A stretch of DNA of 64,000 nt from Gymnopus androsaceus JB14 (lineage: Eukaryota > Basidiomycota > Agaricomycetes > Agaricales > Omphalotaceae). The stretch lies in the NCBI GenBank assembly GCA_009733575.1, contig ML769695.1, positions 1 through 64,000 on the forward strand, read 5' to 3'. The number at the start of each line of letters is the position of its first letter. Positions within the stretch are counted from its first letter, which is position 1. Under the pieces are notes generated by a model. It was given only the letters and a program-made list of their open reading frames with translations, ran no database searches and was not told the origin of the DNA. Position numbers and translations under genes: made by a program. Positions 33,106-46,100 of the stretch are shown here, piece after piece.

Positions 33106-33272
33106 ATGCGGACGGAAATAGCGTGGGAGCGGATGGAATGGGTGAAAGCGGGCGGAAATACTGTGGGAGCGGATGGAATAGGGTGAAAGTGGATGGGAAT
33201 AGCATGGGAGCGGATGGAATAGGGTGAGAGCGGGTGTAAATAGCGTGGGAGCGGACGGAATTGAGTGAAGCG
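33106..33272. repeat. 41-bp minisatellite, four copies
   Basis: The units read GCGG(A/G)CGGAAATAGCGTGGG then AGCGGATGGAATAGGGTGA, repeated four times at 41-bp spacing with small differences. It lies between the gag-like frame and a proline-rich frame. Confidence 0.85.
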
Positions 33273-33869
33273 GATGGTCCCAGAGGTTCTAGAGATAGCA
33301 AAACCCAAATAGGAAGCTCCCGGGGAGCTTTGGTCATAAAGTGGTAAACAGAGATAGAAGACAGTGAGCTCTGGATGTAGATTTGGTATCTATGGACAGA
33401 GCCTCGCAGTTAATGCAGATGACAGTGAGCCTTCAAACGGAGCTCAGAAGGCACAACTGGGTAGAACAGACAGAAACAGAGAGACAGAGACAGAGACAGA
33501 AGCAAAACAGGATTGATTCAGTAACAATGGTAATAACAGACTGGGGTACATGGACTTGGGGTGTCTACTTATATACTGTAGGGTGGCTGTGTAAGTCGTC
33601 GGGAGGGCCTGATGGATGGTTATCAAGTGCGGGAGGCACCCGGGAGGCAGGATAACTGGTAATCACATGTAGTAATCACATGTAGAAAGTGCCCGGCAGG
33701 CAGGATAAATGGTAAATAAGCATGGAAAGTGCCCGCACTTTAGGTAATGAGTGCGGGAAGTATCCGCGGACGGTCAGGAAGCGTGTGAAACATCAGCGGG
33801 TGGGTAGCGGATGCAGGGAGTGTCTGGAAATGAGCCAAGGCCTGACAGTGTCGGAGTGCGTATCCATAC

Positions 33870-34142
33870 TGGAACACCGTTGACATCAACTGCTTGGGTT
33901 AACTCATAATCGGTTTGCCCTAGCTGACCCTGAATGGGTTCTGTCGTTACTACCGTTGGTGCGATTGCTACAGGACCAAAACCACTACCGCGTCAGCGAG
34001 TATTGCCGATCACTGAAATTGACTCCTGATAGGGTTGAAGAGATTGAACATTGGCGATGAAAGGATTAGAAGTAGTTGGGGAGTTAGGAGGAATGATAGG
34101 CGGATTGACCATTGGTTGGCCTCTCCTAGGAAGTTGACGCAT
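33870..34142 (-). pseudogene. Proline-rich gag-like N-terminal fragment
   Basis: From ATG 34,142 the minus strand reads MRQLPRRGQPMVNPPIIPPN, one TGA near 33,995 (probable CGA), and then GFGPVAIAPTVVTTEP and DVNGVPVWIRTP. Composition and length resemble the start of Gypsy gag proteins. It ends without a known domain. Weak call. Confidence 0.3.
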
Positions 34143-37098
34143 CTAGAACAAGTACAATGTTAACGGGTATTACTTTAAATATACTGTTAGGAGCATGCTA
34201 CGAGCAAGCGGTGGGAAAGTATTGCCAATGGATTGTCAACAATCAATAGCAACTGCCGCTTGAGGTGGTGGACCAATGGTGAAGTTATTAACAACACCCT
34301 TGCTACGTCACGTAGTCCGATGAAGAGAGTAATCGTTGTCCACGGAAGGCTGACAAACAATAGAGACAATGATGAAGGTAATCTCCAGAGAAGTAGTTAT
34401 CCAAGTTGATATTTAAACTGAGGACTACGAAACAGAATACTCTAGCTTATATACTCAAAGAGCTATTGGACCGAGGTAGGTAAGTATTCAGTAGAAAGAC
34501 AATAGTAGTTGACAGTTAATTTAATAAAAGAACAATAAGTAATATAAACAATAAAACAATTAAATGAATTGTAGGCTTCCGAAGAATAACCAACACTCAA
34601 TAGTAGTGATTGCTCATCGATCAATCACGGGATGGCGGTTGCTAGTTGATAGCATCAATCAAAGGTTGGTGGGATTGCATGGATATAACAAGGATTCACA
34701 CTAGCAACAAATGAGGTCCAAAGGTAACTTGTTTTGCAAAGGAAATATAGCTAGGCTGTTATACTACTCTTGGCCAGATGCCAGTTAAATAATAAAGTAC
34801 TTCAAGAATTTGGAGAAATGGTACAACTTTGGTCAGAAAAAGGAGAAATTATAATAAAATAGTCTGTATATACATATATCTGCAACCCTAATGTCCATTC
34901 ATCTACTTCTTATGGGTATCACACCCTATTTCTATCTGGGTTATGCACCTTTGGTCCTTTCCTGGGTGATGCATACTGTTATGTAGCTGACACATGCCCA
35001 GTGCCATGCTCACTAATCCCATCATAGTTCTGTTTCTCGTTGTAACTTATTGTGTCCTCCTTTCCTTTTTTTGTATTATCATTCTCCATCCTCGCAGCTT
35101 CCCAACCATATCCATATCTCTATATCCCTGCAGTATATTCATGCGGGAAAACACCAACTAATGTACAGTGTTATTCTCCTAGCTCGAATCTCTGTCTATT
35201 ACACATTGTTTCTTCCGTTCTCTGCAGACACGTACGCCTTCCGATATTGGTACACATCACTTCAAGGGTCTACATATGCTCTCTTGGCTTTGTCCATCCT
35301 CCTGTTCTTATTTCCTTCTTTTCGGCATTATCAAGAACCGTTTGCGGAACAGTTTGCCTTTGTCTCGATATGGGTGACCGCTTATCAGGGATGATAATGC
35401 GAGTATTGATGTGGGTGATAAGATAGGATATCGGGGATATAATCACTGAGTTAACAATGATAAGCAATGGTATGAGTCATAAAATGGGTCATAAAATGGG
35501 CATTAATCTATATGTCTGCCGGGATTGAACTTTGGATAGACACAGTTTGAGATCCGGGATGGTGCCTTGGGTACACAGGTTGTGATCTGGGATGTTACTT
35601 CAGGTACACAAGTTAAACAGACTAGGGATTGTGCATCTAGCCAGAGTGGGACCAAATACAAAGGTAGTTAACAACAAAATATCAAGACTAGGGAATTGGA
35701 ACTGTATCTAGTGTCTTTATATACTGTAATTGCATTGAGTCAAAGCAAGTCATAGTGTTCCGGATTTGGAAATAAGTCAGTATGACTTGGGATCAGGTAC
35801 CGGAAATAAGTCAGTATGACTTGGGATTAACGGAAATGAGTCATATGACTCGGGAATGACTCGGAAAGACCAGGAAAAAGCCGGAAACAGATAGGTAAGT
35901 AAAGTATATGTGCATATATGCACAAGTAAGTAAGGGAATATGTGAAAGAAGTGGAAATGTGAATATATATGTGATTGGCAAGGACACAGTTCTTGACAGG
36001 CATGCACCGTTTATCCGTTGTTTGGCGCCAAACAAATTATTAGCACTTCCTTGGTATCAAGCTTTGGAGTACCCTTCGGCTATCATGACAATCTTGACAT
36101 CAGCCCACTTGAATTGGTTCTGTCCCATTTCGTGAAGTCCATATCCTTCCATAATCCCTGAGTTACTTGTCTTCAGAGTGTATCCTTTTGAGCTTGAGTC
36201 TATGTGGGCAATGTGCCTCTTTTAATATGAGTTCTGGCGTTGACATGCCAGTGAGACTCCACTACTGGACTACGGATTCCTACAAACTACTTAGAGCTGA
36301 TATTCAATTCAATACCATGGCTCTGTTGGTCTGAGTACTTCCACACTTATTAGACTCGTTACAGCTATCAGCTTGGGCTCACTATAGCTCTCTTATACCG
36401 TCTCTAGAAGTGAACTTGTCAAGAATCACATTCTCAAGGTCTTGCCAAAAATTCGGTGTATTAGCGCTAAAGTACTAAACACATACAGAAACTAGAGTGC
36501 TATTGCCTATACAGCATTACTCCTTCCATTTTTGGTCAATTCACATCCACTTTTTTTGGGAATCCTTATCATAGTGATATAAATGCATGATTATTGAGTT
36601 ATTGACCAACTACAATGATAAGTATAGGCTGGATTTCACTCCAATAGTATGGACATTGTTCAAAAAATAAAAAGTGCTCAAAAAACTTAGAGCGTCTAAA
36701 ATTTCCTAATGGAGATCCACACAGTCACAAGTCTTGGTAAAAATCCCACACTAAACCTGACACCTAAGAACCGAGTTTCCTTATGAAAAGTAAGGACTTG
36801 GAATTTGAATGTATTTTATGTCAAAAAATACCACATATTTCATGGTACAATTCAGAACATTTCAAAAACTGCGAAAAATTGCATTTTTGGCATAGTGTTC
36901 ATCTATGATCATATTCCGAAGGTTTTTATATCTCCAAGCTATGACAATAATGTTCATAAACTGCTGTAGATATTGTATAAAAAGGACTGCATCCTAAAAT
37001 GCATCCTACATGGCTTGAATATGAAAAATTTTGCTTCTGGGCATCTTTCTTGTGTGAGTTTGTGTCTTTATATGATGGAAGCAACCATATGCTCACAA
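34143..37098. other. AT-rich non-coding region
   Basis: No gene is supported. It contains about three units of a short repeat, GGAAATAAGTCAGTATGACT (about 35,768-35,855), whose last unit includes the palindrome GTCATATGAC. The 35,050-35,430 stretch shows overlapping open frames with hydrophobic residues and no homology that I can recognise. Confidence 0.4.
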
Positions 37099-38178
37099 TA
37101 ATGATGGACACAAGTCTGGATCTGGAACAGGTACCTGCAGGTATACCCATGGGAATACCCGCAGCTATTTGATCTGCAGATTGCGGTACCTGTTTCCCAC
37201 GGATCCGGCACAGGTCACAGGTCATCCCTTGGGATATTTTTAATGACCTGCAGGTACCTGTGGATCTGGCATCAATAAAAATTTTACTACTCAAGTACTG
37301 TAAATATTGAGTAATTTCATTAAAGTTCGACTGATATTAATACATTCATACTTGATGAAGTTATTAGCACTAGTATTTGACAAATACCAGTCAATACTGA
37401 CTGTACATATTAGTACTACAGTCTAGTATTGGTATGTTTCAAATACAATAGTGCTAGCAAGCTATAATTAACTAGTATTAGTAGCTGTTTTCTCTACTTA
37501 TGATATATTGATACCAATTCAGGCATTATTACTAGTTATTGCAGACAAGCTTACAGCTTAGAATTAGGTACTGTGCACTGGTAATAGCTAGTATTACAAC
37601 TTTGCCCATAGTAAGTGTAATGCTAGAACTAAGTGATGGTGCTTGACACATGTAGTAGACTACAAGATGATATTTCTTATCTTTGTAATATTATTATATG
37701 GTTTTGAAATGCAGGTACTCACAGGTATACCTGCAGGTACCTGTATTTCTAGTCAATCCAGGTACCCACAGGTATACCTGTAGCAGGTACTATATAGTTT
37801 TGAATTTAAGTTCAGCCAATGTTATGTGTTACAGCTTGAGCCCATTGAGTTCATGGTTCAGCCGCCAGCAGGCAGTGTTTCGGACCTGAACTCAGTTCAA
37901 TTTATAGTGGCCGGCAAAGCCAGCCACAAAATTTACCTCATAAGCGCTGAAAAATACAAGTTCAGAGGCCAGTGTGATGCGTTACAAAGATCAAAAATGC
38001 CCCAGTTCAGTGCCATGTGTGATGCGTTACTGAACTCAAATTCGAAACTGTACAGTACCCGCCCATGGGTACCTGTTTCCCACGGATCCGGGGCAGGTCA
38101 CAGGTCAGCCTTTTGAGACTACAGGTACCTGTCTGGCAGATCCAGGTATACCTGGATCCGGACTCATGTCCATCACTA
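37099..38178. mobile_element. 1.08-kb hAT-like element rich in GGTACC/GGTATACC palindromes
   Basis: The left end is TAATGATGGACACAAGTCTG and the right end in reverse complement is TAGTGATGGACATGAGTCCG. Flanking octamers GCTCACAA and GCTCACGC agree at the first six positions, consistent with an old 8-bp duplication. Both halves contain several copies of the palindromes CAGGTACCTG and CAGGTATACCTG, plus GTTTCCCACGGATCCG in both halves. There is no transposase. The TAGTGATG end is shared with the element at 23,077. Confidence 0.75.
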
Positions 38179-39849
38179 GCTCACGCTGACTCCATTCACT
38201 ATGAGATGGAAAGTGGCTGTCTGGAAGTGAAGGGGCTTGGGCTGTATAAATGTACATAGCCAACATAGGTTTGGGGATAGAGCCATCAAGGTATCCAAGG
38301 TATCCCTTTAAGCCAGCCTCTGACTTCTACATTGAGCTTGACTTGGTCCTTAAACACTTGCCAGGTGTTTTGTCCCAAAAGCTGCAATGCTTTAGGGAAC
38401 ATTGGAACATTCAGGGATGAGTTTCCGGATGTCATGGAGTCCTGGATTACAATTTGGGCTAACAGGTGGTTTATTCCTTTATGCTGGTAGGGAGCCCAGT
38501 CTCAGAATCTGTAGAATGAGAATGATCTAGTGAGAATGAATGTAAGTAATGGTATAGTAAGGCAATAAGATGCTCTTACCTCATTTGGGCTACAAGGTAG
38601 CGGTACAACTGAGGGAGGCAACCATCGACGCTCCGGGTATATAAGTCAGTCATATGGTTGGAGTAGGTAAGCAGAGCAGAACTCTCAAAACCAGCAAAAT
38701 AGATAAATAACTTGAATAAGTAATGTCAAAGCATGGTTTACTGTATGGAGTACTACTCCAACTCTGAGGATGTCGGGGATGACAGTTCTGAGGGTTGCGG
38801 CAACGGTGCTGGCTTGCAATTTGCAAGAAACTGGGTCCAGGGCCAGATCAAAGAAATTTATGCTCACTGCTGTGAGATACCTTGTGGTGCTGAGTACTGC
38901 ATCCCTAAACCATCCTGATCATTCCTCCACCATGTTCTTCATTGCCTAAATACTGAAAATTGTAATTATTTCTGCTCTGAGCTTTGTTACTAGTACATAG
39001 CAGAAGCTGGATACCAGCTAAGAGCCTCCTTATCCCACTGAACATCAACACAGCCAAATCTATGGAGTAGAGCAATGCATATGGTAAGAAGAAGAAGAAC
39101 TAAGGTTACATAAGCACTGGAATGACAGTTAAGCTGACAGTGAATCTATAGCCATTACAATAAGCCCATCAAATAAACACCATTTGTGATCCTTAATCTG
39201 TTTCCTAATAAGAAATCCTTCCCAAGATACTTATAGTATATATAGGGGTGCTAGCCAATGTTGAACATTTCAATGCAAAATAGCCACAAAATCTATACAC
39301 ATGCAACAACAGGCTACCTTGACTGTACACCTGCAGCATTGTAACTTAATACAGGTTGCTCCAGACTCATTGCTCATCACTTGCTTGCAACCTGCATGAA
39401 ATTGTTAAATTCCTGTTGAATTCCTTGTGCTTAGACTATGTAAGGATCTGGAATGAACAGAAATGTCACACACTACATTAGATTTATTATATTGGTTCAA
39501 ACTTACAAGATATACATGCACTTGTTGTTGACTTGAGCCATCAAAAATTTCAAACTCCACTAACTTGCACTAACTTGGCTGAAGCAAGGGGGTCCGGGCC
39601 GGGAAATCCTGTATCAGGGGCAGGTAGGGTGGGTCTATTGCGAGGCCTGAAAAATATTTTTTGACTGACCCTCAAAATGCATTTTTGTGATGTCCAATTG
39701 AGTCAAATAAGCCTAAGAAGTGCCTTAAAAGTATATTTACACCAGCTACATTGTGCAGAGTGAGTATATACCTTCATATTGTCTTTTGAGGTCATTTCAT
39801 GAGTGCTTACAGTTCTTGGCCTTGACTAATATATTTTGAGATACTGCCA
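38179..39849. other. No gene recognised
   Basis: Only short overlapping frames (60-75 codons) are present. The composition is AT-rich and no inverted or tandem structure was resolved. Confidence 0.4.
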
Positions 39850-40170
39850 AATACCACAAAAAGGTGAAGGACAGCATTACTGGAAGACATGTTGGGTTCA
39901 ATGGAAAATTGTTAGAAGAAGTAAATCCGATGTACCTTGTAGAGCCAGTACTTCCATTTGATACCAAAGTCGAAATCCCCTTTTTTTCCAATTCCACCGT
40001 CAATCCATCCAAAGGTCACAAGGAACCTGTATCTGATGTGTCTAGGGATGTGGTATCTGTCTTCTTTAGATGTAAGAGAAGGAGATGACTTTGACATTGC
40101 CAAATAATCATTGAGTATCCAACAGTTGGATGAGTTGCGAGATGGAGAGGATGCTCTAGCAGATATATGC
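39850..40170 (+). pseudogene. Ty3/Gypsy gag-protease fragment
   Basis: The plus strand reads VKDSITGRHVGFNGKLLEEV, then NPMYLVEP, and after a frame change REGDDFDIAK (stop) SLSIQQLDELRDGE. This parallels the minus-strand protein near 56,900-56,640 (SRRIGIDGNLLEDIEPTYLL and REGDDFYVAKESSSIRGLNA). It is therefore a degraded piece of a related retroelement just upstream of the protease active site. No LTR was found nearby. A run of about 15 C lies at 40,275-40,290. Confidence 0.7.
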
Positions 40171-40662
40171 GAGTATTTCCGAATGTCCTGTGATGCTGGT
40201 GCTTCAAGACAAGCTGTTTTGACAAGATTTAGCAGGCATTCTCCCGGGATCCATCTTATTCCACCCTCCCCCCTTCCCCCCCCCCCCCCACTCAGCATGT
40301 TCCCTCTTATACACGGAACGAAGCTTTACAACAGCTTTTACAACAATCAAGTTAGACAAGTTAGCAGAGTTGTGAAAATCCAAGTTAGTTTGGTAGGGCC
40401 CGCGTTATATGCGAGGCCCTACCGGTATAGTGAGAATTACTTTGATAGAAAGTGCCATTATTCCTTGAACATTCAAGTAAGTGACAAATGTTTGTATCTA
40501 ACTTTGTGGTTCACCCAGAGCCTTATTTGTTCAAAGGTAAAACAACAAAGCAAGCTGGGCATGAGGTGCAAATGATAGACTGAAGAGTGAGTCTCTAGGA
40601 GGGGAAATGCATCTCAAATTGAGGTTAACTATAAGAAATGGGTTGGTACACTAGGTCTCCGT

Positions 40663-41240
40663 CACACCACCAATGATTATACTTCAGTCAGGCTGAATTA
40701 CTTTGGGAAATGAATTATTTCAGTACATAAGATAAATGTACTTTTTCATAAAAGTAGATAAAATAAATATTTCAATGAACTTACAAAGGAATTACATCCA
40801 GACCCTCTGAATTTTAAATCTTAATCAGTTATCTGAAAGAACACTTTTCAATTGAGCTCTGAAAGGTATAGTTTTGATGCAGACTGAATACTTTTATTTC
40901 ACAATAAGTGTGAAAGTAACTATTTCGAAGAACCTTTAAACTGGTTCCCAAAAGACAATACTTCGATTCTCGGGCCGGACCGGGCCGCCGCAAACCGCAC
41001 AGCGAAAGGCAATCTTTCAGTGAAAGATTGAATTGTTTTTCGAAACAATTACTTTTACTCTTATTGTGAAAGCAGGGCTTTCAAGTCCTCATTGAAACTA
41101 TTGTTCTCAGACTCCAATTGAAAGCTTTCCTTTTGTACATCTATATAAGGTTCTAAATTCAGAATGTCGGAATTTAATTTATTCTCTAATGTATTGAAAT
41201 ATACCTCTTCTGTATTTGTCTGAAAAAGTACGCTTCATAT
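40663..41240. mobile_element. Left part of a CACTA-like MITE, split by the 7.26-kb transposon
   Basis: It begins CACACCACCAATGATTATAC, like the left end of the element at 29,452, and shares internal blocks (TTTCAATGAACTTACAAAGG, CGGGCCGGACCGGGCC). The remainder resumes after the big insertion at 48,499 (ATTTATTTCCCATTATGCTT) and fades after about 48,548. The target octamer CTTCATAT at the junction belongs to this MITE. Confidence 0.8.
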
Positions 41241-42542
41241 CAAGGAGGCTCAAGAAATTAAGTGCCCGACCAGGGGTAGGTTAGTTAGTCCAGGTGCCAG
41301 GACAAAAAAAAAAATTCCACCCCCCCTTATATACCCTCAGAATACCCTCGGAATTTGTTCAGAATCATAATTTTGAGCTTACAGAGTCCTTTAGTAGCTT
41401 CAGATTGGCTTCAGAAGCAGCGGAAGCAGTAGTAACCTCGGCATGGAGGCCTGGAGCCATGTGGCTTACAAAAATTTTTAGCTCTGTCAACCGTAGATCT
41501 TTCAGATCTTTCCTGATTTGTTTCCGATAATCCAACGATTGTCGTACATCCTCCCGCACGCCTGGTCGCGCCTGTTCTCACAATGTCAATTGTCACGGCT
41601 GGATCAGAAGATGTATGTTATCATCTGAATAAATAGAAATCAAAAACTGATATATTGATTGATATACCAGAATCCCGACAATGTCTCAATCATTAATGGA
41701 AAGATAACATGTCCCTTTTGCAACGAAACGGTCAGTGCCGGTACAGCAGGACTAGCGAATTTCTACAAACGCCATAAGCCCTCTCAGAAGTGTATTCAAG
41801 CGCGGTCGAAGAAAAAGGGAAAGAAACAGCTTTTGATGTTTGATATGCTGAAAAAGAAACCACTTCCCATCCCATCAACCGTATCCGCTCCTTCCCTTGT
41901 ACAAGGAAACAAATCTCGTCAAACAATGTCAGAAGCACTTGGCATTTATTCCTCGATACCATCTCAGATTCCCGCACCAAGCCCAAGGGCTGAAACCGAG
42001 TTACCACCATTACTCATGAGATTACAAGAGGCTACTAAATGAGTTCCGATTACTACGTTGGAGGATGTACAGAATGGGGCTGGCAATGTGATGTATACAT
42101 TTGTTGGTGACCCTGCGACGTGCAATCCAGATGAAGATGGATGGGAGGTCCTTGATCCTCTGCTGAATCAGGTGGCTGCATGGGGCTCAACATTGAAGGA
42201 AGTAGAGGAAAGAATTCGGCGCGGTGGAAGAATTGGGATAGAGGGGCTCACAAGATTTGTCATATTTTTTGTCCAAAAGCGTGGCATCGACGTCATCTTG
42301 ATGGAACACAAGCTGGAGATGATTTTAAAGGCTATCGAAGCATTGTGAGTCAGTTTGCCATTTGAGAAATAAGTACTCACATCGTTGGATACAGAGACAA
42401 AGCTTCAATGGGTACAGCTGTGGCCGAGGAACCCATATCTACTCCGGAATCTGCTCTAGCTAATGACTTCATTCGTTCAACAAATACAGTCATGGTCCAG
42501 GAACCTGTATCTGTTCTGAAATCACCTGTAGCTGTAAGAGTA

Positions 42543-43171
42543 ATGCATTAAAACTGGGCAATAGTCCTAATGAACTATTGCATTAAATCCGGACAAGGAG
42601 TCAGGTTTGACAGCTCTGCCAAATCTACTAATATCTAATAGGCAGCGATGTTTGGGTCAAATCTCGTTAGGGTTAGCACTTGTGCTAACCCTAACATGAG
42701 AGATTTGATCCAAACAGAGCCAAGCATCCAGATTAGGTTAGGTTAGGGGTTAGGTTAGGGTTAGGGATTGAGGATGATATTGGGGGTGTGGGGGCTTGCC
42801 CCCACTGTTATGGTCACAGAGGGTTAGGGTTAGGTTAGGGTTAGGGTTAGGATTACATTAGGATCTAGGGTTGATGAAATCATCAGAGTGTGGGAGCATG
42901 GCCCCACTGTTATGGTCATAGATGGTTAGGGTTAGGGTTAGGGTGCTGGTTAGGGTTATGGTTAGGTCCAGGGTAGTCTGACAAATCCAAGGGGGGGTGT
43001 CAGTTTTTTCCCACAGGTCCTCGTTCTCTCTGTATAAGCCTTTTAAGTTTGGATCACATGACCACATCCTCCGAGCCTATAGTAGTGCAGTTTGGCAGAG
43101 CTGTCAAACCTGACTGCTTGTCCTGAATTAATGCAATAGTTCATTTGGACTCTTGTCTGGGTTTAATGCGA
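42543..43171. mobile_element. 629-bp MITE carrying telomere-like TTAGGG repeats, TSD TA
   Basis: Inverted ends of about 85 bp start ATGCATTAAAACTGGGCAAT on the left and TCGCATTAAACCCAGACAAG in reverse complement on the right. Flanking TA dinucleotides (42,541-42,542 and 43,172-43,173) suggest a Tc1/mariner-type duplication. Removing the element rejoins the transposase codons in frame (AVR-VKLQPQ). The interior has about 20 TTAGGG or TTAGG units in two blocks (42,734-42,770 and 42,829-42,968) separated by repeated GGGGGCTTGCCCCCACTGTT-type text. Confidence 0.85.
42649..42716. repeat. 68-bp hairpin inside the telomere-repeat MITE
   Basis: TGTTTGGGTCAAATCTC then GTTAGGGTTAGCAC is followed closely by its near-perfect complement GTGCTAACCCTAAC, GAGATTTGATCCAAACA. 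The stem is about 31 bp with few mismatches, and its tip carries TTAGGG/CCCTAA. Confidence 0.85.
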
Positions 43172-46100
43172 TAAAGTTACAACCTCAACTGCTGAAATCT
43201 GCTCCATTGGATGTCATTGATGTTGATAACCTTGACTTACCTGCTCCCCAATGCACTGGGTTTGTGGTCATATTTCCGCCAGGAAAAACCCCTCACTCTG
43301 CCTATCCAACTGCGCTCCACGATCTTCATTCACTGCCTTGGGGCTATCGCATCACAAGGGGATCTACGTTCATATTCTCCAATGGCTGTAAAGAACCCAA
43401 TCTTCTGCCTCATTCTGTATCCTGTAAAGATTGCAAGAGCGTGAAAGAGCATCCAGTCTTGAAAGGTATTCTTGAACGGTTGAAGACAGGTGTTTCCGAG
43501 ACCATGCCATTCACATATCATGGCCATGAGGGGATGGTTGCACTTGCACGTCAAAAAACCGGACAGATTGATGAGTTCCGCCTACGGGCCCAGAACACAA
43601 GTCAAAAGCTTGCTGTCCGTGAAAGGTTGCTAGACGATTATAAATGATTTGTCCTTGCAATTGCCAATGATAGATTCGAAAGAGTTGACAGTTTGATACA
43701 AGCAGGATTGAAAGCCAGGATGGGAATTCATGGTCTGCTGAACTCGTATGAGCATGCTGCTGAAGGACTGTATCATCCGAAAGGATATGAAGAAAAGGAT
43801 AACCTACGTGCAATCCTTTTCTGGTGTTTGGGGGGTGCTCGAACATGCAAAATTGCCCATAAATCTCTTTCGCTTCCTGGTATTTCCCATGCATGCTCTC
43901 ATTTGACAATGTCTCCTCTCATCCCCTCACCAGCTACTCCTACTTCGACAGAGATCTTTCACAATTTTGAAGCCTGTTTCAAAACCTTGACCGATATCCT
44001 GGGGGCCTCAGTGAATGTTGTACATGCAGTTCTGATGTTCGATGAGATTGCTACCAAGAAATGACTGCATTGGGATTCTCACACCAACAAATGCCTTGGG
44101 ATATTTCGAGAGCATGTGGCGAAGACATGTATAAAGTTTGAGAATGAGAACAATCTGAAGATGATGATGGATGACATTCAAACTGGTGATGTTCATTTGG
44201 CCAGCAAGGTAATGTATTGGGTTCATGAGATTTCATTCCAAAATTAATCACTATGTTCTTAGGCTACTGTTGGCACTGTTGGTATCCTTAGCGGTGATTC
44301 GCGCATCTACAGCGCCCGTCCAATTTTGATATCTGGCACTTGCAAGAAGGAAAGAGCGCATGCACATGCAGACCTGATACAATGCACAATTGATTCTGTC
44401 TGCCGCAAGAGTGCTGATATGAATCTTCCTCTGCATCTTGTTAGTCTTGCTTCAGATGGAGAAGCCAAGAGAGGACAGGCTCTTGTCGAGTTGACTTTCA
44501 AGCGACTACTTTCCTCGGATTCACCTCTTTACCCACTTCTTAGCCCTCTCAAGTTCATGAACCTTTATGTAGGTGATGACAATCTAACTGCCGACAAAGA
44601 CTGGAAGCATGTTACCATTAAGCGTCTCCGAAATCTGATTCTTCGTGACCGGGGTATCATGATTGACGGCTTCTTGATCACTCCTAGTGTTGCGAGAGCA
44701 CATCTCAGTGCTGCAGGACATTCTTCAGTCCATCTCCAATCTGTCTTTGAACCCGAGGATAAACAGGATGTAACTCTCGCATATTCACTTCTGAGTGCTA
44801 TCTGGTCTCTTAGCAAGATTCCCAAGAAATCAACTCCAGCGTTCATCCAAGGACGAGCATCCCTCCAGATTTTTGGTAAACTATGCTATCACTTGATATA
44901 CCCGTATATCTGCGTCGACCTTTCCCTCACAGAGCAGCTCAACCATCTTAGTGCAGCTGCACACCTGGCACTTGCACTTCATGTGCATAATAACTTGGGC
45001 AGGAAGTTTCTTCCAAATCAGCTGTACATTGACATTATGATTATGGTCAAGAATGCGTACTTCTGTGTTGGTAAAGCAAAAATGGACATTCCTCTATGCA
45101 TCTTCTTCCTCCTCCTCCTCAGAACAGACCGCCTCGGAGCCCTTTTTGGAATCCTTTGAACCATAGTTGGTTCAGATCGTAACCTTGACCTTCTTCAGGC
45201 TGCAGAGTGCCTTACAGGAACTTCTGAGGTGTCCAATATTCTGGCACTAGGCCCTGATTGGGACCAGTCACCTCGTTGCTCAAAGCTTCCTCTTGTGCAC
45301 CAAGATATGACCTGGGTAGAGGACCAGGTGGATCACATAAAACCTCGAGCATGGCAGGGTGACCTTTGTGTTGCCAATGTCAGCCTCCTCAGTTCTTGGA
45401 AAACTGGACATTGTATGATTGAGCAGGAGGTCCCCTTGACTTTGCAGGTTCTAGCGAAACTTGACGTTTGTGAGGGTTGTGATATCTTGCAGCCAAAAGG
45501 TGCTCTACTCATACATGCACCATTGGATGCCGATGGTATTGCAGACCTAGATGACAGTCTGAATTTGGATTCCGTTCCCTATCAGATTGATTCAGTTGCA
45601 CAGGGGCAAACAACACCTGGCCTTCAGGCCTTCGAAGACATGGTAGCTGAAGCTGCTATGCCTCCTGAAAAAGTCGAGCATACAGTCTCCATCAATGGGT
45701 CTATCCTCTCAAAATCTTGTGCATTGGCCTTCAAGCACCTTGGATCTGCCAGCTCTGCTGATTGTCTGAAGCATGTGCAGGAAGAGTCTCGCTATGAGAT
45801 GAAACACGCAACTATAATTGACGACACTCCTCTCTCTACCTTCGTTATGATCAATGAACCCATTGTCACCCTTCTGCGCTGTGAAAAGATGTTATTCTTA
45901 TGTGTTGGCGAGCTGAACGGTATCCGTTGGAATGGGAAATCGGTTGATCAAATATCTGTGGATCGTCTTTCAGAGCAGCTCATGCAGGTATCATTCCAGC
46001 TACTTTCATTGCTTCCTGCACCAAGTGAAGATGACAGAACTTTGAAGAACGATTGGTGCACTGGTGCATCCCTGCTATATACGTTCAAAGTTCCTGGTGC

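Noticed and set aside
33400..33660. Q/R-rich frame with QTETERQRQRQKQN
   Set aside because: It is a translation of a GACAGA microsatellite at 33,474-33,510.
35050..35430. Hydrophobic open frames of about 120 codons
   Set aside because: Two overlapping frames on the same strand without conserved motifs or flanking signals; most likely chance.
36500..37090. Possible mariner-like end (TACTCCTTCCATTTTTGGTC)
   Set aside because: No matching inverted end or TA duplication could be paired within the region.
42729..42970. A true chromosome end
   Set aside because: The TTAGGG tracts are short, interrupted and bounded by inverted repeats and a TA duplication within a gene.
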